64,000 nt of DNA from Candidatus Thioglobus sp. (GTDB lineage: Bacteria > Pseudomonadota > Gammaproteobacteria > PS1 > Pseudothioglobaceae), in NCBI GenBank assembly GCA_028345055.1, contig JAOMCO010000001.1:1-64000 (forward strand), written 5' to 3'. Positions 7,519 to 15,562 of the stretch are shown here, piece after piece (within the stretch, counting starts at the first letter, position 1; every line of letters begins with the position of its first letter). The notes beneath the pieces were generated by a model that did no database searches, had not been told where the DNA came from, and was given only the letters and a program-made list of their open reading frames with translations. The translations under genes and the position numbers were made by a program.

Positions 7519-8892
7519 ATGAGTGATACAGAGTTAATTTACGAACTTGAAGCAGATCCACCACCTGCTGAGAAGTTCTTTGCAGCACTTCAACATGTGC
7601 TTGCAAGTTTTGTAGGTGTAATTACACCAACATTAATTATTGGTGGAGCGCTAGGACTTGGAGAGCAAATACCATATCTTATAAGTATGGCTCTAATGGT
7701 ATCAGGTGTTGGTACAATTATTCAGGCAAAAAAACCTATGAATGTGGGTGCTGGAATGATTTGTGTCCAAGGAACAAGTTTTGCTTTTTTAAGCTCTGTT
7801 CTTGCTGCAGGTTTTTTAGCTAAAGCTGCAGGAGGAGGGCCTGAAGAGATCTTAGCAATGATTATGGGTGTTTGTTTCTTGGGCGCATTTATAGAAATTG
7901 GTCTTAGTCAGTTTCTACCTCAACTAAGAAAACTCATTACACCAATAGTCACAGGTACTGTAATTACAATTATTGGAGTTAGTTTGATTAAAGTTGGTCT
8001 AACTGATCTTGGTGGTGGGCAGTGGTTATTAGATAATAAGCCTGAGTTTTGGGGCTCTTTATCTAAAATAGCACTTGGATTTATTGTGATGATCTCAATT
8101 ATCATCTTGAATCGCTCAAATAATCAATGGATACGGTTATCATCAATTGTAATTGGACTTGTTATTGGGTTCATTATTGCCCTAGTAATGGGTGAGGTAA
8201 ACACTAGTCAAGTTTTTGCTGTTCAAGAGTCAATAAGCATTCCAATACCTTTTAGATATGGCTTTGATTTTGATATTATTGCCTTTATCCCAATTGCTTT
8301 AATTTATATCATTACTGCAATTGAATCATCAGGTGATATTACAGCTAACTGCATGATATCAAAGCAAGATGTTAAAGGCGATGGATACATTAATCGCATT
8401 AAAAATGGTGTACTTGGTGATGGTGTGAACTCAGCAATAGCTGCTTTATTTAATACTTTTCCCAATACCACATTTAGTCAAAATAATGGTGTTATCCAGC
8501 TTACTGGTATTGCAAGTCGACATGTTGGTGTATGGATTGGAGGAATATTAATTGTAATGGGGCTTTTTCCTCATGTTGGCTCAATACTGAGGGCATTACC
8601 AGCCTCTGTACTTGGAGGAGCAACTATTGTAATGTTTGGAACAGTTGCAATTGCAGGAATTAAGATTCTTTCAACTGTTGATATGAATCGTCGAAATATG
8701 CTGATACTAGCTGTTTCTTTTGGTATGGGACTTGGCGTCCTTCTTGTGCCTCAGTTTGCAGGTGCTTTAGCCAGCAACATTGGCGGTACATTTGGAAAAC
8801 TCATGGGCAGTATTTTTAGCTCAGCAATAACAACAGGTGGTTTAACTGTTTTAATCTTAAGTGCCATTATGGGCGAAAAGCAAGAAGAGTAA
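7519..8892 (+). CDS. NCS2 family nucleobase permease (uracil/xanthine type)
   Basis: This is a 457-residue inner membrane protein with about 12 to 14 hydrophobic segments. The family signature QNNGVIQLTGIASRHVG is present around residue 325, and an ESSGD motif lies in the helix that carries the substrate-binding Glu in UraA/XanQ. Such carriers import uracil, xanthine or urate with protons or sodium. Substrate choice cannot be fixed here; the QNNGVIQLTG form is common in the xanthine/urate branch. A strong ribosome site (AGGGGAG) precedes the ATG and an intrinsic terminator follows the gene, so it is a single-gene unit. Confidence 0.93.
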   Translation: MSDTELIYELEADPPPAEKFFAALQHVLASFVGVITPTLIIGGALGLGEQIPYLISMALMVSGVGTIIQAKKPMNVGAGMICVQGTSFAFLSSVLAAGFLAKAAGGGPEEILAMIMGVCFLGAFIEIGLSQFLPQLRKLITPIVTGTVITIIGVSLIKVGLTDLGGGQWLLDNKPEFWGSLSKIALGFIVMISIIILNRSNNQWIRLSSIVIGLVIGFIIALVMGEVNTSQVFAVQESISIPIPFRYGFDFDIIAFIPIALIYIITAIESSGDITANCMISKQDVKGDGYINRIKNGVLGDGVNSAIAALFNTFPNTTFSQNNGVIQLTGIASRHVGVWIGGILIVMGLFPHVGSILRALPASVLGGATIVMFGTVAIAGIKILSTVDMNRRNMLILAVSFGMGLGVLLVPQFAGALASNIGGTFGKLMGSIFSSAITTGGLTVLILSAIMGEKQEE

Positions 8893-8908
8893 GTTTTTTG
8901 ATGTCAAA

Positions 8909-8937
8909 AAAAAAGGGCGGATTAGCCGCCCTTTTTT
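8909..8937 (+). terminator. Rho-independent terminator after the NCS2 permease
   Basis: An A-run, GGGCGG, a five-base loop, CCGCCC and then TTTTTT form a strong GC stem with a uridine tract, 16 nt after the permease stop. The rest of the 348-nt gap up to the ABC ATPase gene at 9241 is A+T-rich; I see no gene, RNA or clear promoter in it. Confidence 0.92.
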
Positions 8938-9240
8938 ATTATTATTTAATATTACATAGGTTATTTAATAACAAAATTAATAACTCATATTGAATTGAAA
9001 AGATTAAAAAATAGACATTGAAATTGTTCAAATATTAGAAACATTCAGTCTTATCAATATGGTATATTTCGAGTCAGAAGTATAGAGTTTTGTTGAATTT
9101 AGCTCACTTTAAGCTTTACAAAAGGCTTTTAATCAAGTAAATTTGTAGTGTGAGTTTGATGTAATTTCAATCCTCAATAATTGAATTAGTTGATTAATAT
9201 CTTCTAAGAGTTTTTTTTTCGTTAAAAAAAGTGTTTATTT

Positions 9241-10329
9241 ATGAGTAATTCAAATCCGTTAGTTAAGTTTGAAAATGTTCAGAAAAGTTATGATGGTGAA
9301 ATATTAGTTGTAAAGGATTTCAACTTAGACGTTGCTCAAGGTGAGTTTGTCACAATGTTAGGTCCGTCAGGATCTGGAAAAACAACCTGCCTAATGATGC
9401 TTGCAGGCTTTGAGCCAACTACAAATGGAACAATCTATCTAAAAGATAAGCCAATTAACAATGTACCACCTCACAAGCGAGGGATTGGTATGGTTTTTCA
9501 GAATTACGCTTTATTTCCGCACATGACTGTTGCAGAGAATTTGTCCTTCCCGTTAGAAGTTCGTAAAATGAGTAAAACTGAAAGGGAGGCCAAGGTAAAT
9601 CGAGCCCTAGATATGGTTCAACTTGGAGATTTTGGTAATCGTCGTCCCATGCAGTTGTCTGGTGGTCAGCAACAAAGAGTTGCTGTTGCTCGCTCTCTTG
9701 TATTTGATCCAGACCTAGTTTTAATGGATGAACCCTTAGGCGCACTTGATAAAAACTTAAGAGAGCAGATGCAATATGAAATTAAGCACCTGCATGAGAG
9801 TCTTGGGCTAACTGTTGTATATGTAACGCATGACCAAACAGAGGCGCTAACTATGTCAAATCGAATAGCTGTTTTTGATGATGGTGTTGTTCAGCAGTGT
9901 GCATCTCCTGAGAATCTCTATGAAAAACCAGAGAATGCATTTGTTGCCAACTTTATTGGTGAAAATAATCGTCTCATGGGTACTGTTGAATCGATTGACG
10001 GAGAAAAAGCTACAGTAAAAACTGATTCAGGTGATTTAGTTGTGGCATCAAAGGTTAATGTTAATAAGGCTGGTGAACGCGCAACACTATCTTTAAGGCC
10101 AGAAAGAATTATGGTTTCACCCTCAAAGGGTAAAACTCCAAATACGTATTCAGCCAAGGTAGAAGAACTAATCTATCATGGCGACCATATTCGCACGCGC
10201 TTTAACGTGTGTGGACACGACGATTTTATCGTCAAAATTCCAAATTCGATTGATAATGTCAGTCTTAAAGAGGGCAAGGAAGTAAATATCGGTTGGATGT
10301 CGGAGGACTGTCTAGCTCTTGATGGATAG
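9241..10329 (+). CDS. potA: ABC importer ATPase, polyamine (PotA) type
   Basis: This is the nucleotide-binding subunit of an importer in the spermidine/putrescine family. The Walker A motif is GPSGSGKTT (41-49), then Q-loop FQNYALFPHMTV, signature LSGGQQQRV, Walker B LVLMDEP with the D-loop GALD, and switch His in YVTHDQ. The C-terminal third is a TOBE domain (LRPERIMV). The 362-residue length fits PotA. It is the first gene of the A-D-B-C cluster, with no clear Shine-Dalgarno. The family is certain; the polyamine substrate is inferred. Confidence 0.92.
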   Translation: MSNSNPLVKFENVQKSYDGEILVVKDFNLDVAQGEFVTMLGPSGSGKTTCLMMLAGFEPTTNGTIYLKDKPINNVPPHKRGIGMVFQNYALFPHMTVAENLSFPLEVRKMSKTEREAKVNRALDMVQLGDFGNRRPMQLSGGQQQRVAVARSLVFDPDLVLMDEPLGALDKNLREQMQYEIKHLHESLGLTVVYVTHDQTEALTMSNRIAVFDDGVVQQCASPENLYEKPENAFVANFIGENNRLMGTVESIDGEKATVKTDSGDLVVASKVNVNKAGERATLSLRPERIMVSPSKGKTPNTYSAKVEELIYHGDHIRTRFNVCGHDDFIVKIPNSIDNVSLKEGKEVNIGWMSEDCLALDG

Positions 10330-10359
10330 AGTCTAGGCTTAATTTAAGGAGAAATATAA

Positions 10360-11445
10360 ATGAAAAATGTAATAACAAAAACTCTTGTAGCAAGTGCTAT
10401 TTCAGCAGCAATGTTGGCTGGTGCAGCTCAAGCAGCCGTTACTGTGGTTTCTTGGGGTGGTGGCTACTCAGCGTCACAACAAAAAGCATACGTTGATACT
10501 TATTCAAGTGGTGATATTAACATGATAAGTTATAACGGTGGTCTTGGTGAGGTTCGCGCACAAGTTGAATCTGGCAATGTTGTATGGGATATCGTTGACG
10601 TACTTCCATCACAAGCTAGAACCGGTTGTGATGAAGGACTATTTGAAGAGCTAGATCGTAGCATCTTCCTTCCTGCACCTGATGGCACTCCAATGGACGA
10701 AGACCTAATGGTTGATGTTCCTAATGATTGTGTTGTTCCGCAAATTTGGTGGTCATACGTACCATTCCACAAAGCAGACACATTCTCAGGCGACCAACCA
10801 TCAACTATCCAAGACTTCTTTGATGTAGAGAAGTTCCCAGGAAAGCGTGGTGTTCATACTTGGGCAAACGCTATTGTTGAAATGGCGTTATATGCCGATG
10901 GCGTAGCTATTCCTGATATTTATGATGTATTAAGTACTCAAGAAGGACAGGATCGTGCTTTTGCTATGCTTGATACAATTAAAGATCACGTAGTATTCTG
11001 GTCTTCAGGTGCAAAACCACTTGACCTTGTGAACTCAGGTGAGGTTTCTATGTCTCTAGCCTATAACGGTCGTATCGGTGGCGCTGTTCTTAATGATGGT
11101 GCTGACTATGTTACTGTATGGGATGGACAAGTTCTTGAAGAGGAATGGTTAGTTTTGATGAGTGGTGCTCCAAACAGAGCTGCTGCCCTTCACTTCCTAG
11201 TCCATGCTTCAAGCACTCAAGCCCAAGCAGATCAAGCAAAATGGATCAACTATGGCCCTATGCGTCCATCTGCACTTCCTATCATGGAAGCAGGCGAGCC
11301 ATGGTTCAATACAGGTGTAAACATCATGGAGCATATGCCTAATACAGATGAGCATATGAAAGGTGGTATCTTAGCTGACCCAGATTGGTGGGCAGATAAT
11401 GGTCAAGCAGTAAATGATCGTTATGCAGCTTGGATGGCTCAATAA
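10360..11445 (+). CDS. potD: ABC importer periplasmic solute-binding protein, PotD type
   Basis: A signal peptide is obvious: basic MKNVITK, a hydrophobic stretch and AQA at residues 23-25 as the cleavage site, followed by AVTVVSWGGGYSASQQKAY, typical of PotD/PotF-like binding proteins. It would capture a cationic ligand such as putrescine or spermidine in the periplasm. It has a good ribosome site (AAGGAG) and is closely followed by a strong terminator. This suggests it is made in excess over the membrane parts downstream, as is usual for binding proteins. Its codons look richer in C-ending choices than its neighbours, consistent with high expression. Confidence 0.92.
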   Translation: MKNVITKTLVASAISAAMLAGAAQAAVTVVSWGGGYSASQQKAYVDTYSSGDINMISYNGGLGEVRAQVESGNVVWDIVDVLPSQARTGCDEGLFEELDRSIFLPAPDGTPMDEDLMVDVPNDCVVPQIWWSYVPFHKADTFSGDQPSTIQDFFDVEKFPGKRGVHTWANAIVEMALYADGVAIPDIYDVLSTQEGQDRAFAMLDTIKDHVVFWSSGAKPLDLVNSGEVSMSLAYNGRIGGAVLNDGADYVTVWDGQVLEEEWLVLMSGAPNRAAALHFLVHASSTQAQADQAKWINYGPMRPSALPIMEAGEPWFNTGVNIMEHMPNTDEHMKGGILADPDWWADNGQAVNDRYAAWMAQ

Positions 11446-11456
11446 TAGCTGTGAAA

Positions 11457-11520
11457 AAACGAGCTTATTTGATTATTCTCGTTTAACAAAACAGGTCGGT
11501 ATTTATACCGACCTGTTTTT
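11457..11520 (+). terminator. Tandem hairpins and intrinsic terminator between potD and potB
   Basis: A first hairpin (AAACGAG...CTCGTTT, 11457-11484) is followed by a 15-bp perfect stem, AAAACAGGTCGGTAT with its complement around a TT loop (11488-11519), ending in a T-run. It sits inside the importer cluster. It should end or stabilise the potA-potD message and leave potB-potC to read-through or a weak promoter. Confidence 0.9.
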
Positions 11521-11555
11521 AACTCCAAACTTTATTTTTTTTAAATCGATATTGT

Positions 11556-12950
11556 ATGAGTGTGACTTCCAACATAGATTCTAAAGGTCAACTTCTGACT
11601 AATGACGGCGTTCCGCTCAAAGAAAGCCTGAGGAAATCACTTCGACGAACTAAAATTCGCTCATTTCTTCTCCTTTTAGCACCCCTCCTATTTTTATTAA
11701 TTATGTTTGTAACACCAATCGGCTCTCTCCTATCTAGGAGTGTTGACGATACCAGTATAAACATTGTACTACCTCAAACATTTGCTCAGTATGAACTATG
11801 GGAAGATAAGTCCCAAGTTCCTAGTGAAGAAATGTTTGCTGCAGTTATTAATGACATTAGGGCGACTCATAAAATGGAGAATAGCGAAGGAAAAAATATT
11901 GGTAAAAATCTACTCGGTAAGGCTGGAACAAGGATGACTTATGAATTCTCTGGATGGAGAAGTTTATTATTAAAAACAGTCAAATCAGCAACTAAAGTAA
12001 ACAAAAGATCGAAAGAAGAAGTCAAGCCCTACACATGGGAAGCGCCCTATAAAGAAAAGATGATTAAACGCGATAAGCGTTGGGGTAAAGTTGAATTCTG
12101 GCAATCTTTAGGAGCGATGAAGGACCCCTACACAATGGGTTATTATCTCAATGCAGTAGACCTAAGGTACGATGCAAATAAAAATATCATTGAGAAGAAA
12201 GAACACTTAAAAATTTATAAAACAATTTGGATGAGAACTCTACAAGTGAGTCTAATGGTGACAATTTTCTGTTTGATTCTGGCTTATCCTGTCTCCTATT
12301 TACTCGCTACACTTCCAATGCGAACATCTAATCTTTTGATGATATGCGTATTGATGCCTTTCTGGACATCACTTCTTGTTAGAATTGTTGCTTGGATGAT
12401 TATGCTTCAACAAAACGGAGTTGTGAATGACACTTTAGTCGGCATTCTTCCTTGCTTTGAAGGTATGGTGAATCTGCCGTTTTTTGGTGAAACAAATATT
12501 GATCTCTGTTTTGGTGATGAAGACCGAATTCCTATGATGTATAACTTTACAGGCACCATTATTGTAATGACACAGGTTCTTCTTCCGTTTATGATACTGC
12601 CAATCTATAGCGTAATGAGAGGGATACCGCCAAGCTACATGAAGGCGGCTCAAAACCTTGGCGCAACTCCAACAAGAGCATTTATTCGCGTCTATATGCC
12701 TCAATCTGTTCCAGGAATTGGTGCTGGATGCATACTAGTATTTATTGTAGCCATTGGCTACTACATCACCCCAGAATTGGTTGGCGGTAAAGATGGACTC
12801 ATGATTGGAAACTTTGTAGCACGTGAAATGCAACAAACCTTAAATTGGGGTCTTGCAGCAGCAATGGGAGCCATTCTTCTCTCTGCAGTTCTGATTCTTT
12901 ATTGGGCTTATGATCGACTTATAGGAATTGATAACTTGAAAATGGGCTAA
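11556..12950 (+). CDS. potB: ABC importer permease, PotB type, with a large extracytoplasmic insert
   Basis: This is one of the two membrane subunits of the importer. After one helix (about residues 36-58) there is an insert of about 165 residues (60-225), rich in Lys, Glu and Trp. The remaining five helices begin at about 231. The BPD_transp_1 coupling motif is visible as SYMKAAQNLGATPTRAF. Total length is 464 residues against about 280 for E. coli PotB, and the insert explains the difference. It should lie on the periplasmic side, where it could contact the binding protein. potC starts 2 nt after its stop. Confidence 0.9.
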   Translation: MSVTSNIDSKGQLLTNDGVPLKESLRKSLRRTKIRSFLLLLAPLLFLLIMFVTPIGSLLSRSVDDTSINIVLPQTFAQYELWEDKSQVPSEEMFAAVINDIRATHKMENSEGKNIGKNLLGKAGTRMTYEFSGWRSLLLKTVKSATKVNKRSKEEVKPYTWEAPYKEKMIKRDKRWGKVEFWQSLGAMKDPYTMGYYLNAVDLRYDANKNIIEKKEHLKIYKTIWMRTLQVSLMVTIFCLILAYPVSYLLATLPMRTSNLLMICVLMPFWTSLLVRIVAWMIMLQQNGVVNDTLVGILPCFEGMVNLPFFGETNIDLCFGDEDRIPMMYNFTGTIIVMTQVLLPFMILPIYSVMRGIPPSYMKAAQNLGATPTRAFIRVYMPQSVPGIGAGCILVFIVAIGYYITPELVGGKDGLMIGNFVAREMQQTLNWGLAAAMGAILLSAVLILYWAYDRLIGIDNLKMG

Positions 12951-12952
12951 CT

Positions 12953-13858
12953 ATGAAATTTCCTTCTTACACAACTCCTCGAGAAAAGCTTTGGTTCTAT
13001 ACTTATAGGACATTTTGTGGGCTGGTACTATTTTTTCTTGTAGCACCACTCATTGTTGTAATTCCACTCTCATTTACGAATTCTGTTTTTCTACAATTCG
13101 TACCAGAAATGAAAATCTTTAGCTTTGATACTTGGTCCTTTAACTTTGATGGTTATGGCACACGATGGTATAAAGAGCTGCTTGGTATTTGTTCTGCAAA
13201 TTCAGGAACAACTGTGTGTACAGACAGATGGATGATTGGTATTAAAAATAGTGCTCTGATTGCTGTTTTTGCAACTTTCTTCGCTAGTGTTTTAGGAACG
13301 CTTGCTGCCTTAGGGTTGTCAAATCGACATATGCCATTTAACCGCTTAATAATGGCGCTTATGATTTCTCCAATGATTGTTCCACTTATTATTACTGCGG
13401 CTGGAATGTTTTTCTTTTTTGCTAAAGTGAATTTGGTTGCCACGCTTCCAGGACTAATTATTGCTCATACAATTCTTGGGATACCTTTCGTAGTCATTAC
13501 AGTTACTGCCTCACTTGCTGGCTTTGATAATAATCTTCTTCGAGCTGGAGCAACTTTGGGAGGCTCTCCACTAAGGAATTTTTTAAAAATACAAGCTCCT
13601 CTTATTGCTCCTGGCGTTATCTCAGGCGCCCTGTTTGCCTTCATTACCTCATTCGATGAGGTTGTGATTGTTCTTTTCGTAGGTGGTCCAGAGCAATATA
13701 CACTCCCAAGACAAATGTGGTCTGGTATTCGTAATGAGATCAGTCCTACAATTTTAGCTGCGGCAACAATTTTAGTCATATTCTCAATATTACTCCTGAC
13801 AACTCTTGAGATGCTTCGACGCAGAGCTGAAAAAATTCGCGGGATTACTCCTCATTAA
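12953..13858 (+). CDS. potC: ABC importer permease, PotC type
   Basis: This second membrane subunit has 301 residues and six predicted helices. The EAA-like coupling loop NNLLRAGATLGGSPLRNFLKI contacts the ATPase. A modest extra loop of about 45 residues follows helix 1, containing CSANSGTTVC with two cysteines. It lies 2 nt downstream of potB and is almost certainly translationally coupled with it. Together with the ATPase and binding protein, this completes a four-part importer. The polyamine substrate is a family-level inference. Confidence 0.92.
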   Translation: MKFPSYTTPREKLWFYTYRTFCGLVLFFLVAPLIVVIPLSFTNSVFLQFVPEMKIFSFDTWSFNFDGYGTRWYKELLGICSANSGTTVCTDRWMIGIKNSALIAVFATFFASVLGTLAALGLSNRHMPFNRLIMALMISPMIVPLIITAAGMFFFFAKVNLVATLPGLIIAHTILGIPFVVITVTASLAGFDNNLLRAGATLGGSPLRNFLKIQAPLIAPGVISGALFAFITSFDEVVIVLFVGGPEQYTLPRQMWSGIRNEISPTILAAATILVIFSILLLTTLEMLRRRAEKIRGITPH

Positions 13859-13868
13859 ATTAACCGAC

Positions 13869-13899
13869 TTGCATTAATAATTCATTTTTAATGTATAGT
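13869..13899 (+). promoter_or_regulatory. Possible promoter giving a nearly leaderless MFS transcript
   Basis: TTGCAT (13869-13874) and TATAGT (13894-13899) are spaced 19 bp. The expected start would fall at or next to the ATG at 13906, and there is no Shine-Dalgarno. The spacing is longer than the optimal 17 bp, so this is a weak call. Confidence 0.3.
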
Positions 13900-13905
13900 T
13901 TCTAG

Positions 13906-15078
13906 ATGAGTTCAGTACCTAAAAATTCAAATAGGGAAAGATTTTTTGCTTTGGTTGCCTGTCTTTTAATTACTTTCTGTATGGGCACTGTTCATGCCTT
14001 CAGCACTCTAATTCAAAACATTGAAATTCAAACTGGTGTCGGCCGTATGGCGTCTAGTTTGATTTACTCTATTGCACTTGTTAATGTCACTTTAGCAGTT
14101 TTTTTTGGCCATATTCTTTATCGTAAATTGTCACCCAATCTTCTAATCTTATTGATTGCGATATTACCTATCATTGGTCTTTTTTTCTCAAGTTCGCAGA
14201 CCTGGCTTGGCTGGATAGTTGGATACGGCTTTCTTTTTGGTCTTTCCAGTGGTCTAGGTTATGGCCTCTCACTCTTTATCGTTTCATCTATAACTGAGAG
14301 AGATAAGCTTGGATATGCACTTGGACTTGTAACCGCCTCCTATGCATTTGGCGCCGTTGCATTTTCAATGATCTACCCATTTTTATTTAGCTATTTTGGA
14401 TTTATCAACGGCTATATTATTGGCCTAGTCTCTCTTTCATCAATGGTCATGATTGGTTTGACTTGCTATAAATTTTCTAATGTAAGCATTAATAAAGAAT
14501 TACATACTGACGTACAAATTCAATCTATGAGTTCAAAGATTATTCCACTTTGGTTGGGTTATTTTTTAGGAGTTTTTGCAGGACTGATGGCAATTGGACA
14601 TGCAGTTCCACTGATCATTTCATTTGGTGGATCAACACTAACAGCCCTCTCTTCAATTACTCTGATGACTCTAGGAAGTGCGTTAGCTGGAATCTATGCA
14701 GGTTGGCTTGTAGACCGATATGGTTGTAAACGCCCTCTTCTTATTATATTACTCATTAATTGTTTAGCTCTTATAGGTCTTGCATTAATTACAAACGTCC
14801 ACCTTTTAATAGTTTTGCTAGTGACTATTGCATCCATCTATGGAGCTGTAATCGCAATCTATCCAACACTTGTAAATCATTTGGTAGGTAAAGACCTATC
14901 AGCAAAAATCTATGGGCAAGTCTTTACAGCATGGGGAGCATCTGGTCTCATCTCACCCTCTCTAGCAGGATGGCTATTCGAGAAAAATAATAGCTATGAC
15001 TCTTCAATTCTATTAGCTGTATCTTTATCAGTTATTGCAGTCCTTACTATTTGGAAAATGAAATACACTATAAAATAA
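13906..15078 (+). CDS. MFS transporter, OFA (oxalate/formate antiporter-like) family
   Basis: This 390-residue protein has 12 predicted membrane helices in two sets of six. The first helix with GTVHAFSTLIQNIE and the later GLSSGLGYGLSLF stretch resemble OFA-family carriers, which move monocarboxylates or dicarboxylates. The loop DRYGCKRPLL between helices 8 and 9 is the usual MFS loop motif. Its substrate is unknown. It follows the ABC importer by 47 nt and precedes RidA, so it may belong to the same nutrient-use group. Confidence 0.82.
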   Translation: MSSVPKNSNRERFFALVACLLITFCMGTVHAFSTLIQNIEIQTGVGRMASSLIYSIALVNVTLAVFFGHILYRKLSPNLLILLIAILPIIGLFFSSSQTWLGWIVGYGFLFGLSSGLGYGLSLFIVSSITERDKLGYALGLVTASYAFGAVAFSMIYPFLFSYFGFINGYIIGLVSLSSMVMIGLTCYKFSNVSINKELHTDVQIQSMSSKIIPLWLGYFLGVFAGLMAIGHAVPLIISFGGSTLTALSSITLMTLGSALAGIYAGWLVDRYGCKRPLLIILLINCLALIGLALITNVHLLIVLLVTIASIYGAVIAIYPTLVNHLVGKDLSAKIYGQVFTAWGASGLISPSLAGWLFEKNNSYDSSILLAVSLSVIAVLTIWKMKYTIK

Positions 15079-15150
15079 TAGATAAAAAGAGTTCTCCAAA
15101 AAATGAATCCCTAATATAATTAAACTAATTTACTTCAATATTTTAATGTT

Positions 15151-15558
15151 ATGAAAAAACATATTATTTCAACTGATAAAGCTCCTGCAGCGATAGGAAT
15201 TTACTCGCAAGCAGTTGCTATTAACGGTGGAACAACAGTTTATCTTTCGGGACAAATTCCTCTTATTCCAGAGACAATGGAAATTATTGAAGGAGGTATT
15301 GAAGAACAAATTCATCAAGTGTTCAAGAATCTTAAGGCCTTATGTAAAGCATCAAAAGGCAATTTAAGTGACATAGTTAAATTGAACATTTTTTTAACAG
15401 ATCTAAGTAACTTTGCAGCATTGAATGAGATTATGACAACTTATTTCTCTGAGCCTTATCCTGCAAGAGCAGCAATTGGAGTGAAAGAACTTCCTAAAGG
15501 GGTTGGTGTAGAAATGGATGGTATTATGGTAATTAGTTCGGACTCTTACAGCTTCTAA
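15151..15558 (+). CDS. ridA: RidA family enamine/imine deaminase
   Basis: RidA proteins hydrolyse reactive 2-aminoacrylate and related imines formed by PLP enzymes or amino-acid oxidases, protecting other enzymes. The 135-residue protein shows the family order: [25 protein letters not shown], and the [15 protein letters not shown] segment with the conserved ligand-binding Arg. The C-terminal VEMDGIMV is also typical. recG starts 4 nt after the stop, so the two genes are probably cotranscribed. Confidence 0.93.
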   Translation: MKKHIISTDKAPAAIGIYSQAVAINGGTTVYLSGQIPLIPETMEIIEGGIEEQIHQVFKNLKALCKASKGNLSDIVKLNIFLTDLSNFAALNEIMTTYFSEPYPARAAIGVKELPKGVGVEMDGIMVISSDSYSF

Positions 15559-15562
15559 ATTT

